Of a stretch of DNA of 64,000 bases, positions 50,764 through 59,030 are shown piece by piece. This DNA is from Mycobacterium sp. ITM-2016-00318 (GTDB lineage: Bacteria > Actinomycetota > Actinomycetes > Mycobacteriales > Mycobacteriaceae), in contig NZ_CP134400.1 of NCBI RefSeq assembly GCF_002968285.2, positions 5,332,001 to 5,396,000 of the forward strand, written 5' to 3'. Position 1 is the first letter of the stretch; each line of letters starts with the position of its first letter. A model generated the notes under the pieces. It was not told where the DNA came from. It worked only from the letters and a program-made list of their open reading frames with translations, and ran no database searches. A program made the position numbers and the translations under genes.

Positions 50764-52123
50764 CGGCCCGGGTATGCGCATTGTTGTGACGGGCGCCTCG
50801 GGCAATGTGGGCGCAGGTGTCCTCCGCGCCTTGACCGCGAAGGAGCCCGATGCGGAGGTCGTCGGTGTCTGCCGGCGGCCTCCCGGGCCCGTCGGGGTGT
50901 ACGAACGGGTGCGTTGGCATGCCGTCGACCTGTCCTCGCCGACAGCCGCCGCCGAGTTGGCGCCCGCGATGCAAGGCGCCGACGTGGTGATACATCTCGC
51001 TCTGGCCATTCGGCCCGTGACCGACCGCGACTACCTCTTCCGGGCCAATGTGCTGGGCACCAGGGCGGTGCTCGATGCGATGACCGCGGCTGGCGTGCCC
51101 CAGTTGATCTACGCCTCCAGCCTGGGGGTGTATGCGCCGCACCCGTCGGGACCCGTGCGGGAGGAGTGGTCGACGGCCGGCCAGCCGCGATCGACCTACA
51201 GCCGACACAAGGTCATGGCGGAACACCTTCTCGATGACTTTGAAGACCGCAATCCCGAAGTGACCGTCGCACGCTTCCGGCCGACGGTCGTGGTCCAGCG
51301 CGAGGCGGCTTCGGAGATCCGGTCGCTTTACGTCGGTCCGCTGGTGCCACGGGCAGCATTCGATCTGCTCAGGCGGGGGCGACTTCCCGTCCTTCCGCTG
51401 CCGAAAGGCCTTGCGCTGCAGTTCGTCCACGCCGACGACGTCGGTGACGCCGTGCACCGGATGCTGGAACGCCGCGCCAGAGGTTCGTTCAACGTGGCGG
51501 CCGACGTCCTGGACAGCACGGCGCTTGCGGGATTGATCAAAGCTCGTCCGATTGCCGTCAACGCGCGCCTGATGCGCTGGATGGTTGGCTTTCTCAGTCG
51601 TTTTCGTGTCATTGCGGTCACCGGCGGTTGGTATCTGGTTGCCACCAACAGCCCGTTGATGGACACCTCGAAGGCACGTCGTGAGCTCGATTGGAAACCC
51701 TCGTGGTCATCGACCGACAGTGCGCGCGAGCTCATCGACGGCTTGGCCGAAGGAGTTGTCGGACCGACCGCGGCGATGGGGCCGCAGACCGGCGATGTGG
51801 TGGACCGTCGAGGCGGGCTCGAGTGGATGCACGACATCACGCTCGGGCTGTGGGGACTCCTGTCCGTCGTCCGCGCCACCGGCCATGGCCGTCCCGGACT
51901 CCCTGACGCCGCGGTCATCGCGGCCAACCTCGTCTCGGGTACCCCCATGGCTCTCACGCGTGTCGCCCAGCGACGCCGTGATCCGGTGGCGTTGGCGGCG
52001 CCGGTCGCAGTTGCGGCGGCACTGACCTCGGCGCGTCGCGGTGGGTGGGCGACGGTCGTCACCACCGCCGCCCTTGGCATGCTCGCCATCGCGGACCGGC
52101 GACGGACCGGTGCCCGCGCATGA
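50756..52123 (+). CDS. NAD-dependent epimerase/dehydratase with C-terminal hydrophobic domain
   Basis: A 455-residue extended-SDR protein. GASGNVGAGVLRAL is the Rossmann motif, the catalytic Tyr-Lys lies in the segment PRSTYSRHKVMAEHLL, and LPKGLALQFVHADDVGDAV is typical of the family. About 120 C-terminal residues are an unrelated Ala/Val-rich, hydrophobic region (VIAANLVSGTPMALTRV; VALAAPVAVAAALTSARRGG; TVVTTAALGMLAIADR) that may anchor it. An in-frame ATG at 50774 is an alternative start. The substrate, a nucleotide sugar or lipid, is not evident. Confidence 0.78.
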   Translation: MPDGPGMRIVVTGASGNVGAGVLRALTAKEPDAEVVGVCRRPPGPVGVYERVRWHAVDLSSPTAAAELAPAMQGADVVIHLALAIRPVTDRDYLFRANVLGTRAVLDAMTAAGVPQLIYASSLGVYAPHPSGPVREEWSTAGQPRSTYSRHKVMAEHLLDDFEDRNPEVTVARFRPTVVVQREAASEIRSLYVGPLVPRAAFDLLRRGRLPVLPLPKGLALQFVHADDVGDAVHRMLERRARGSFNVAADVLDSTALAGLIKARPIAVNARLMRWMVGFLSRFRVIAVTGGWYLVATNSPLMDTSKARRELDWKPSWSSTDSARELIDGLAEGVVGPTAAMGPQTGDVVDRRGGLEWMHDITLGLWGLLSVVRATGHGRPGLPDAAVIAANLVSGTPMALTRVAQRRRDPVALAAPVAVAAALTSARRGGWATVVTTAALGMLAIADRRRTGARA

Positions 52124-52142
52124 CGGCAGGGGGTCGCGCTGC

Positions 52143-52361
52143 TCACCGCAGGTGCGCGTCGAAGAACGCCACGATCCGGCGCCACGCGTCCTCGGCCTGA
52201 GGCGTCGATGATGAACGCCTGCAATGCGTTCGACGATGTGAAACGCAGACGGCGTCTTCCACTCGTTCATGAAGCTGTGGCCAACGCCCTGATACTCCTT
52301 GATGTCGCGTGCGACGCCGCTTGCCGACAGTGCGTTCTCGAGCGGCGGCGGTAGCAGGCTC
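52143..52361 (-). pseudogene. Remnant of a dienelactone hydrolase, C-terminus only
   Basis: Two minus-strand frames together give a typical dienelactone-hydrolase C-terminus: EYQGVGHSFMNEWKTPSAFH in one, then EDAWRRIVAFFDAHLR in another. Between them the frame is shifted, and the N-terminal two-thirds, including the nucleophile Cys, are absent: the frame is cut off by the next gene. GVGHSF contains the catalytic His. Boundaries are approximate. Confidence 0.68.
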
Positions 52362-52566
52362 ACTCGGCCACGGCGGCACCGCAGATGCCACAGACCTGGA
52401 ACTGCCTGCGCTTCCACCGCGCGATCGGAATGAAGAACAGCGTGCACTGCCTGAACTCCCGCATCCGCGTCCATTGCGTGGTGTTGTGGCAGCGCGGACA
52501 CGTCCGCACCTCGCCCGCGCCGAGGAACTTCTGCTTGGTGGCCAGACCGAAGAACAAGAACAACAC
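52360..52566 (-). CDS. Small zinc-ribbon membrane-associated protein
   Basis: A 68-residue protein starting VLFLFFGLATKQKFLG. A hydrophobic start leads to a zinc ribbon: CPRCHNTTQW and CGICGAA, with RQCTLFFIPIARWKRRQFQVC between, so four metal ligands are arranged as two CxxC pairs, as in the zinc-ribbon proteins common in mycobacteria. I chose the GTG at 52566 because TACCCT on this strand (52573-52578) is a -10 six bases upstream, indicating a leaderless mRNA. The gene is divergent from the EVE-domain gene. Confidence 0.7.
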   Translation of the reverse strand: MLFLFFGLATKQKFLGAGEVRTCPRCHNTTQWTRMREFRQCTLFFIPIARWKRRQFQVCGICGAAVAE

Positions 52567-52572
52567 CACACC

Positions 52573-52578
52573 AGGGTA
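52573..52578 (-). promoter_or_regulatory. -10 box of a leaderless transcript (zinc-ribbon gene)
   Basis: On the minus strand TACCCT fits TANNNT and ends six bases before the GTG at 52566; the divergent plus-strand gene starts at 52591. Confidence 0.42.
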
Positions 52579-52590
52579 GGGAAACTGTTC

Positions 52591-53016
52591 GTGGCGCCGA
52601 TACGCAGCGTTACCGCCGAAGCGCTGGGGGCGTGGGTCATCAAGTGCAACCCGCGCAAGACACCGGTGGACCAGATGCGCGCGGCCGGCGAGACCAAGCC
52701 GATCTGGTGCGTCGCCGACAACTATCGTTCCCGGCTCATCCGGCCAGGCCACTGTGTGCTGTTCTGGGTCACCACCCATCCCCAGCGCGGAATCTGGGGT
52801 GCGGGCCGGGTGACCGGCGAAGTGACCCAAGAAGACGGCGCGCTGCAGGTGCGTGTACACATTCCGTTGTTCCCCGCGCCCGTGACGGCTGCGCAGCTGC
52901 TTTCGATCGACGGGTTGGCGTCGATGGAGGTGTTCCGTTCGCCGCAACAGGCCAACCCTTCCTGGGTGAGCAGAGAGGAAATGGCGGTCCTCGCGCCGCA
53001 GCTGCCGTGGACCTGA
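52591..53016 (+). CDS. EVE-domain (PUA-like) protein
   Basis: A 141-residue protein with the EVE fold: GAWVIKCNPRKTPVDQM, IWCVADNYRSRLIRPGHCVLFWVT and GIWGAGRVTGEVT are the typical blocks. EVE proteins read modified bases in DNA or RNA and are often found with restriction or defence genes; no such genes are next to it. AGGGA lies about eight bases upstream of the GTG at 52591. It is divergent from the zinc-ribbon gene and convergent with the membrane protein at 53026. Confidence 0.75.
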   Translation: MAPIRSVTAEALGAWVIKCNPRKTPVDQMRAAGETKPIWCVADNYRSRLIRPGHCVLFWVTTHPQRGIWGAGRVTGEVTQEDGALQVRVHIPLFPAPVTAAQLLSIDGLASMEVFRSPQQANPSWVSREEMAVLAPQLPWT

Positions 53017-53025
53017 GGTCCTGCG

Positions 53026-53412
53026 TCAGGCGGCATCTGCGAGCTCGTGACGCGCTGCCGCCGCGCCATGGTCACCACCCGCGCGGGGCATCGAGGCCGG
53101 CTGCGCAGGTTCGCCGGGTGTACCGCGGTATCTCAGCTGATACCGGTCGACTTGGTCGGTGCGCAGTGGTTCGGCCCAGAAGCTCACCTTGTGGGTCACT
53201 TCGGCTGCCGCGCTTGCCCGCGCGAGCTTCGAGGAGCCCGCGCGGAACCCGGCGATGGAGACGCCGAGAACGGTCAGCAGAGCGACGCCGGCGAGCGGAG
53301 CCATGGCGCTGCCGTGGGCGAGTGCCGCAACGAAGACGCCCAGCAGGACGAACGCGACGAGCAGTAACAGGTACGCGATGTATGAGGTGGTGGCCGGCCC
53401 AAGTCTTTTCAC
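53026..53412 (-). CDS. Small membrane protein under TetR control, function unknown
   Basis: A 128-residue protein with two N-terminal membrane helices (YIAYLLLLVAFVLLGVFVAAL and MAPLAGVALLTVLGVSIAGF), then a soluble tail (AAEVTHKVSFWAEPLRTDQVDRYQLRYRG). I do not recognise the family. AGAAGGGA lies a few bases upstream of the GTG at 53412, which I prefer to the ATG at 53436. It is divergent from a TetR gene, and a perfect 22-bp palindrome lies between them. Confidence 0.6.
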   Translation of the reverse strand: MKRLGPATTSYIAYLLLLVAFVLLGVFVAALAHGSAMAPLAGVALLTVLGVSIAGFRAGSSKLARASAAAEVTHKVSFWAEPLRTDQVDRYQLRYRGTPGEPAQPASMPRAGGDHGAAAARHELADAA

Positions 53413-53452
53413 GACAATCCCTTCTTGCCTATTCACGACGATCCAGTCTTTT

Positions 53453-53474
53453 GATACGCTACGCGTAGCGTATC
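53453..53474. promoter_or_regulatory. Perfect 22-bp palindromic operator (TetR)
   Basis: GATACGCTACG (53453-53463) and CGTAGCGTATC (53464-53474) are exact reverse complements with no spacer. A second weaker GCTAC...GTAGC repeat follows (53475-53491). It lies between the divergent membrane-protein and TetR starts (53412 and 53537) and is almost certainly the TetR operator. Confidence 0.78.
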
Positions 53475-53536
53475 GCTACGGTCAGTGTAGCGTTGCGGGC
53501 GCGACAGTTATTCCTGGTGACCGGCGTGGGGCGGCG

Positions 53537-54088
53537 ATGGCGCAGGACGGAAGTGTCGAGGAGCGGATCACCTCCTCGACCCTGCGGTTGCTGCGCACCG
53601 GCGGGCCGCGGTCTGTGACAGTAGAAGCCGTTGCGGCGGCCTCCGGCGTTGCGAAGACCACGATCTATCGAAGACATCGGGATCGGCGCGAGCTGCTCAT
53701 GACGACCCTCTCGACGCTTGCCACGCCTGCACCCCTCGATCCGCATACCGATCCGCCCGGCCGGCTGCGCTGGATCATCGACCGCGCGATCGAGACCGTG
53801 CAGGACGGCGTCGGTCTAGGGGGAGTCGCAGCAATGTTGAGCGACGAGGACCCCGAGTTCAGCGCGCTGTTTCGCCGCATCCTGATCGAGCAGCGTGGCC
53901 ACCTGACTGCGGCGATCGACGCCGGTAAAGCACACGGGTCGATACGTGACGACGTCGACGGGCCGACGCTGATCGATGCGATTGTGGGCGCCTACATCGC
54001 CGAATACGCCCGCACCGGCACCGTGGCCGCGCAATGGACATCGCGGCTCTTCGATCTGCTGTGGCCCGCAGTTCAACCGCTTCGTTGA
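53537..54088 (+). CDS. TetR-family transcriptional regulator
   Basis: A 183-residue TetR repressor. The helix-turn-helix is in residues about 25-50 (VTVEAVAAASGVAKTTIYRRHRDRRELL), and the helical ligand domain follows (IDRAIETVQDGVGLGGVAAMLSDEDPEFSALFRRIL). Its presumed operator is the palindrome 63 bases upstream. The target is probably its own gene and the divergent membrane protein at 53026-53412; a ligand cannot be guessed. Confidence 0.86.
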   Translation: MAQDGSVEERITSSTLRLLRTGGPRSVTVEAVAAASGVAKTTIYRRHRDRRELLMTTLSTLATPAPLDPHTDPPGRLRWIIDRAIETVQDGVGLGGVAAMLSDEDPEFSALFRRILIEQRGHLTAAIDAGKAHGSIRDDVDGPTLIDAIVGAYIAEYARTGTVAAQWTSRLFDLLWPAVQPLR

Positions 54089-54160
54089 TTTCCGCGACCA
54101 CGCGTTACTGTGCTTCGGTCGGTCCCAGCGAACAAGCCGACGGAAGAGTTGAGCAGATTG

Positions 54161-55189
54161 ATGACCGCAGCATCGGAAACGTCGCCGCTGGAAGCGCGCG
54201 TCGGGCACTGGTACCAGATGGAAGACACCTACCTGGTCGGCCGCGAGAAGGTGCGTGAATACGCCCGCGCCGTGCAGGACTACCACCCGGCGCACTGGAA
54301 GGCCGCGGCAGCGGCCGAGTTGGGCTATTCAGACCTGGCCGCGCCGCTGACCTTCACGTCCACCCCGGGCATGACCTGCAATCGGCGGATGTTCGAAGAG
54401 ATCGTCGTCGGCTACGACACCTACATGCAGACCGAGGAGGTCTTCGAACAACACCGGCCGATCGTGGCGGGCGACGAGCTGCGCATCGACGTGGAGCTGA
54501 CGTCGGTCCGCCGGATCGCAGGCAGAGACCTCATCACAGTGACCAACACGTTCACCGATGCGTCCGGCGAACTCGTCCACACGCTGCACACCACCGTCGT
54601 CGGCCTCACCACCGAGGACGTCGACCCGTCGATCAAGACGGCCGTGCACAAGATGATGATGCATGACGTCAACATCCTCGCCGTCGGTCAAGGCGGGGGC
54701 GCCTATGAGAAGGAGATGCGGCCCGAAGGCGAGGTTCGCGTCGCCACCGACACCGCCCGCGCCCCGGGGACCCCGAGCTTCGACGACGTCAAGGTCGGCG
54801 ACGAGCTGCCGGTGCACCACGCCCGGCTGTCCAGGGGCGATCTGGTGAACTACGCGGGCGTGGCGGGCGACGCTAATCCGATCCACTGGGATGAGGGCAT
54901 CGCAAAGCTGGCCGGTCTGCCCGATGTGATCGCCCACGGGATGTTGACCATGGGCCTCGGCGCGGGCTTCGCCTCCTCATGGTCGGGCGACCCCGGCGCG
55001 GTGACGCGCTATGCCATTCGCCTGTCCGCGCCCGCCATCGTGTCGGCCGCCGAAGGGTCCGACATCGAGTTCAGTGGCCGAATCAAATCGCTGGACCCCG
55101 AAAGCCGAAGCGGTGTCGTGATCGTCGGCGCGAAGTCCGGCGGCAGGAAGATCTTCGGGCTGGCGACACTGAACATCCGCTTCTGCTGA
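54161..55189 (+). CDS. Fused two-domain MaoC-like (R)-hydroxyacyl dehydratase (HadA/HadB-like)
   Basis: A 342-residue protein with two hot-dog domains. The N-terminal half (YLVGREKVREYARAVQDYHPAHW; PLTFTSTPGM) is like the substrate-binding HadA/HadC subunit of mycobacterial FAS-II dehydratase; the C-terminal half (FDDVKVGDELPVHHARLSRGDLVNYAGVAGDANPIHWDE...VIAHGMLTMG) carries the hydratase-2 motif with Asp and His. Such fusions, akin to Rv3389c/Rv0241c (HtdY/HtdX), dehydrate (R)-3-hydroxyacyl thioesters. The ATG at 54161 is chosen from domain length. It follows the TetR gene by about 70 bases. Confidence 0.82.
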   Translation: MTAASETSPLEARVGHWYQMEDTYLVGREKVREYARAVQDYHPAHWKAAAAAELGYSDLAAPLTFTSTPGMTCNRRMFEEIVVGYDTYMQTEEVFEQHRPIVAGDELRIDVELTSVRRIAGRDLITVTNTFTDASGELVHTLHTTVVGLTTEDVDPSIKTAVHKMMMHDVNILAVGQGGGAYEKEMRPEGEVRVATDTARAPGTPSFDDVKVGDELPVHHARLSRGDLVNYAGVAGDANPIHWDEGIAKLAGLPDVIAHGMLTMGLGAGFASSWSGDPGAVTRYAIRLSAPAIVSAAEGSDIEFSGRIKSLDPESRSGVVIVGAKSGGRKIFGLATLNIRFC

Positions 55190-55263
55190 AGCTGCTCCTC
55201 GCACCCAGGTGGTTAATGCCCTTCGAACGGGTACGGCTTGGTCATGACGGCGGTTGCATCACC

Positions 55264-56617
55264 ATGAGCGAAGCGCGCCCCAAGGTCCTGATCATCGGCG
55301 GTGGTTTCGGTGGGGTGTTCTGCGCCCGCCGCCTCGGACGCGTCGACGTGGACGTGACGCTCCTCGACCGCGCGGCCTGCCACGTATTCCAGCCACTCCT
55401 CTACCAATGCGCGACGGGCACCCTGAGCATCGGCCAGATCAGCAGGTCACTGCGTGAAGAACTCCAAAACCACGGCAACGTCAAGACAATCCTCGGCGAG
55501 GCCATCTCGCTCGACGCTGACGCACGACGTGTCACGGCGCGCCGTCCTGACGATTCGAAGTACTACCTCGACTACGACTATCTTGTGCTCGCGGCGGGCA
55601 TGCGTCAGTCGTATTTCGGCAACGAGGAGTTCGCCGCGTGGGCGCCCGGCATGAAGACGCTCGACGACGCGCTCAGCATCCGGCGCCGGGTCTTCGGCGC
55701 CTTCGAGATGGCCGAGACGTTGCCACCCGGTCCCGAGCGGGACCAGTGGCTCACCTTCGCCGTCACGGGGGCCGGTCCGACGGGTGTCGAATTGGCCGGG
55801 CAGATAAGGGAACTCGCAAACCCGTTCGCTGGCCAACGAATTTCACAGCATAGAACCCGAGGACGCGCGGGTGCTGCTGTTCGACGGCGGAGACCGCGTG
55901 CTCAAGAGTTTCGGCCCGGGGCTCGCGGACCGCGCGACGCGCACACTCGAGGAGTTGGGCGTCGAACTGCACTTCGGCGTGCACGTCACCGACGTCCGGC
56001 GTGACGGCGTGACGGTGAGCCCAAAGGGCGGCGGCCCCGACGAGGACTACGCCACCCGCACCGTGCTGTGGACGGCCGGTGTCGAGGCGGTCCCGTTCGC
56101 GCGGCATGCGGCGAAGATGCTGGGCGCCGAGACCGACCGGTCGGGGCGCATCTCCGTGAACGCCGACCTCTCGGTGCCGGGCCGTGCCGAAGTATTCGTC
56201 ATCGGCGATCTGGCCGGCCGCGACGGGCTCCCGGGGGTGGCCGAGAACGCGATGCAGGGCGGTCTGCACGTCGCGGCGTGCATCCGGCGCGACCTGAAGG
56301 GGACCAGTCGCAAGGATTTCCGTTATCGCGACCTCGGTTCGGCGGCCTACATCAGCCGGGGCCATGCCCTGTTGCAGGCCGGGCCGGTGAAGCTCACGGG
56401 TGTCCTGGGATGGCTCGGCTGGGGCTTCATCCACATCGCGTTCCTCACCGGCGTGCGAAACCGCTTCAGCACGGTGGGTACGTGGATGGCGACGATTGCG
56501 CGGGCCAATCGCGGCGACCGCTCGTTCATCCTCGGCGGATCAGGTCACCCCGAGGAGCCCTACACCTGGGAGTCGCCGGTGCATCAGAGCCACAACTCGT
56601 CACGCGACAGCGCTTAG
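55264..56617 (+). pseudogene. Frameshifted type II NADH dehydrogenase (NDH-2-like)
   Basis: An ATG at 55264 opens MSEARPKVLIIGGGFGGVF, with VTGAGPTGVELAGQIREL further on, as in NDH-2. At 55821-55823 the run CCC has one C too many: the frame there reads NPFAGQRISQH and stops at 56004, while the next frame gives RSLANEFHSIEPEDARVLLFDGG, continuing to EVFVIGDLAGRDGLP and a membrane-binding C-terminus (LTGVLGWLGWGFIHIAFLTGVRNRF), ending 56617. Removing one base restores about 450 residues. NDH-2 oxidises NADH and reduces menaquinone. Either a recent null mutation or a sequencing error. Confidence 0.86.
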
Positions 56618-56625
56618 CACCGTGC

Positions 56626-57606
56626 TCAGGACTTCTCCCTCAGCACCGTGGCCTCGAGGAGTCTCTGAGCGCCCCTGGTGGCCGCCCGGCTCGCCGCGGA
56701 CGTCGCACGCTTGAGAGCACCGGGCCTCGACGATGGGTGCGCGCGAACCTCGTCACCCACCCGGACGACGCCGGCCGTCGCGACGTCGGCGTACACACCG
56801 AGAAAGCGGTCGGTGCGCTCGGCCAGCAGTCGGGAGATACCCGTGTCCCGTTCGATGCCGGGTTGCGGGCGGGTCGGCACCACGCACCTGATCGTCGGAT
56901 TGGTCACTCGCAGTGTCACCGCGCCGAGTTCGACTTCGCCTCCTACCCAAGCAGATTCGGGAAAAGGATCGCCGTTGCCGGCGTCGACCAGAACATTGGG
57001 CCGGAACCTACGCACGTCATACGGCGTACCGTCGGCCGCCAGGCTGAGAAGGCTAGCGGTGCTCAACAGGTGCACCGGGCTGAGGTCCACGAACGTCCCC
57101 GGCGGAGTCGTGTAGCGCGCCAGTGTGATGATCTGGCGCGTGGTGAACATCGTCGCGTCCGGCAGGTCGTCGGACTGGCCGAGATTGAGGTCCTTGCGGA
57201 CCTGCGAAGCCGAGAAGTTGGCCACCGACGCCTGCATCAACATCCGGTGCTGGCTGGTGTCGCCCGCCGGGGGAAGGGCAACGAGCCGCGTTTCGCGCCC
57301 CGCCAGCTCGGTCAGCGCATCGTTGACTGCCGGGTCGTCGCAGGCAAGCTCGCGACCGTCCGGGAAGGTGATGACGACCTGCGGCACGTTGCCCGGTCCG
57401 GCGTCGTCGCCGGGTTCATCGGTGTAGCGGGCCGAACAGCCAAGGAGAGCTGGGACTCTGCGGGCGGAGACGGTGGCACCCTTCTCCACATCCCGTACCG
57501 CCCAAAGCCGGTCGGCGTGCACCCCGCGTCGGTCGATACGGACCGCCTCGACCTCGGTGCCGCCCATTGACTTCACCGGAAAGCGCCACAGCTGCGTGAC
57601 TTTCAT
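56626..57606 (-). CDS. MOSC-domain protein (YiiM/mARC-like)
   Basis: A 326-residue protein. An N-terminal MOSC_N barrel (MKVTQLWRFPVKSMGGTEVEAVRIDRRGVHADRLWAV) precedes the MOSC domain, with the RFRPNVLVDAG strand and the conserved Cys in TNPTIRCVVPTRPQPG that binds sulfur of the molybdenum cofactor. The tail is basic. Such proteins reduce N-hydroxylated compounds using molybdenum cofactor, or supply sulfur. Its gene begins nine bases after the antiporter stop, so it is the last gene of the PKS operon, and it converges on the NDH-2 pseudogene. Confidence 0.82.
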   Translation of the reverse strand: MKVTQLWRFPVKSMGGTEVEAVRIDRRGVHADRLWAVRDVEKGATVSARRVPALLGCSARYTDEPGDDAGPGNVPQVVITFPDGRELACDDPAVNDALTELAGRETRLVALPPAGDTSQHRMLMQASVANFSASQVRKDLNLGQSDDLPDATMFTTRQIITLARYTTPPGTFVDLSPVHLLSTASLLSLAADGTPYDVRRFRPNVLVDAGNGDPFPESAWVGGEVELGAVTLRVTNPTIRCVVPTRPQPGIERDTGISRLLAERTDRFLGVYADVATAGVVRVGDEVRAHPSSRPGALKRATSAASRAATRGAQRLLEATVLREKS

Positions 57607-57615
57607 CGGTAGATG

Positions 57616-59025
57616 CTATGTCGGTCGCCCGGTGAAGGTCGAGGGCGCTGATCGCGGCGCGGTGTCGAGCGACGACTTCGACGAAGCCCGCGGCACGTCG
57701 CCTGAAGGTTCTTCCCCGTCGCGGCCGAATCTCGATCCGGACCTGCGCAGACGGCGCTCGAACAGACGCTGCAGCGGAGTGGCGACCAACGTGGTGATGA
57801 TCGTCATCAGCGCCAGGATGGTGTAGAGCTTGCCGGAGATCAGCGCCGCCTCGAAGCCGATGTTCAGCAGGATCAGTTCCATCAACCCGCGAGCGTTCGC
57901 GAGTGCTCCCATCGAACCGGCCTCGTGCCAACTCATGCCCTGCCACCGCGCCGCAAGTCCGACCGCGCCGAACTTCGCGGCGAACGACACCACAAGGACG
58001 ACGGCGGCCATGAGGAGTGTGGGTCCGTCCAGGATCAAGGTCAGCTGCGTGTTCAGCCCCGAGTAGATGAAAAATGCCGGTATCAACAGGTAGGCGGTCA
58101 ACGGCTCGAACCGCTCCCTGATCGCGTCGAGCAGCGCACCGCGCGGCATCGCGGCACCAGCCACGAAAGCGCCGAACACTGAATAGATTCCGACCACGTC
58201 GGTGAACCAGCTCGCAGCCAGGACGACGAGCAGCACGATGCTGACATGCGCGATCGGGACGCCGCCGGTGCGCTCGACATCGGCGCGGCGCGGCGTCCAG
58301 GACTCGAGTCTGACAAGCAGCGGACGGCCGATGTACACCATGAACAGCAGATAGCCCAGCCCGCCCCCGATCGCCAGGAACGCCCCGAGCAGACTGCCTT
58401 TCGCCGTCGCCACCACGGTTGCGAGCAGTACCCATGAGCACGCGTCGTCGACCGCGGCGCAGGACAACGACATGGTGCCAAGCCGCGTGTCGAGCAGTCC
58501 GGAGTCGTAGATGATCCACGCCAACATCGGAAACGCGGTGATGGCCACGGCGGCGGCCACGAACAGGCCGCCCTGCCAGTGCACGACCCGGTCTGTGAAG
58601 TAGCCGCCCACGCTGACCATCCACCAGCCGACGACACCGCCAAGGATCAGCGGAACACCGATACCGGCCGCCGAGGTGGCGCCTGCCTGCCGCAGGTGCG
58701 CGCCGAGGATGTCCAGCTTGAACGAGGCCCCGACCAGGAACATGTACAGCACGAGTCCCAGCTGGCCCACGACGTAGATGGCGGTGAGGTTGGGATGAGT
58801 GAATGTCTCGGCCCCGATCGTCAGCTTGGTCGGGAACAGCCACTGTTGCGCGGCGGGCCACAGCCATCCCAAGACTGACGGTCCGAGCAGGAAACCAGCC
58901 ACCATGATGGCGACCACCTGCACCTGGGCCAGCCGCCGGAAAACCGGCCAGAGCAGGCGGTACGTCAGCAGAATGACCGCGATCTGCAAGAAGAAGTGCG
59001 AGGTGATCGACAGGAGGGACGGCAC
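57616..59025 (-). CDS. CPA2 cation:proton antiporter (Kef-type)
   Basis: A 469-residue membrane protein with about twelve helices. The N-terminal part (VPSLLSITSHFFLQIAVILLTYRLLWPVF), GFLLGPSVLGWLWPAAQQW, SGLLDTRLGTMSLSCAAVDDACSWVLLATVV, containing the paired Asp residues, and GMSWHEAGSMGALANARGLMELILLNIGF are typical of the Kef/NapA-type CPA2 exchangers. It has no C-terminal regulatory domain; a short basic tail ends it. I chose the GTG at 59025, preceded by GGAG and just after the permease stop at 59031. Its position in a polyketide operon hints at pH or ion balance for export. Confidence 0.83.
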   Translation of the reverse strand: MPSLLSITSHFFLQIAVILLTYRLLWPVFRRLAQVQVVAIMVAGFLLGPSVLGWLWPAAQQWLFPTKLTIGAETFTHPNLTAIYVVGQLGLVLYMFLVGASFKLDILGAHLRQAGATSAAGIGVPLILGGVVGWWMVSVGGYFTDRVVHWQGGLFVAAAVAITAFPMLAWIIYDSGLLDTRLGTMSLSCAAVDDACSWVLLATVVATAKGSLLGAFLAIGGGLGYLLFMVYIGRPLLVRLESWTPRRADVERTGGVPIAHVSIVLLVVLAASWFTDVVGIYSVFGAFVAGAAMPRGALLDAIRERFEPLTAYLLIPAFFIYSGLNTQLTLILDGPTLLMAAVVLVVSFAAKFGAVGLAARWQGMSWHEAGSMGALANARGLMELILLNIGFEAALISGKLYTILALMTIITTLVATPLQRLFERRLRRSGSRFGRDGEEPSGDVPRASSKSSLDTAPRSAPSTFTGRPT

Positions 59026-59030
59026 CGAAC

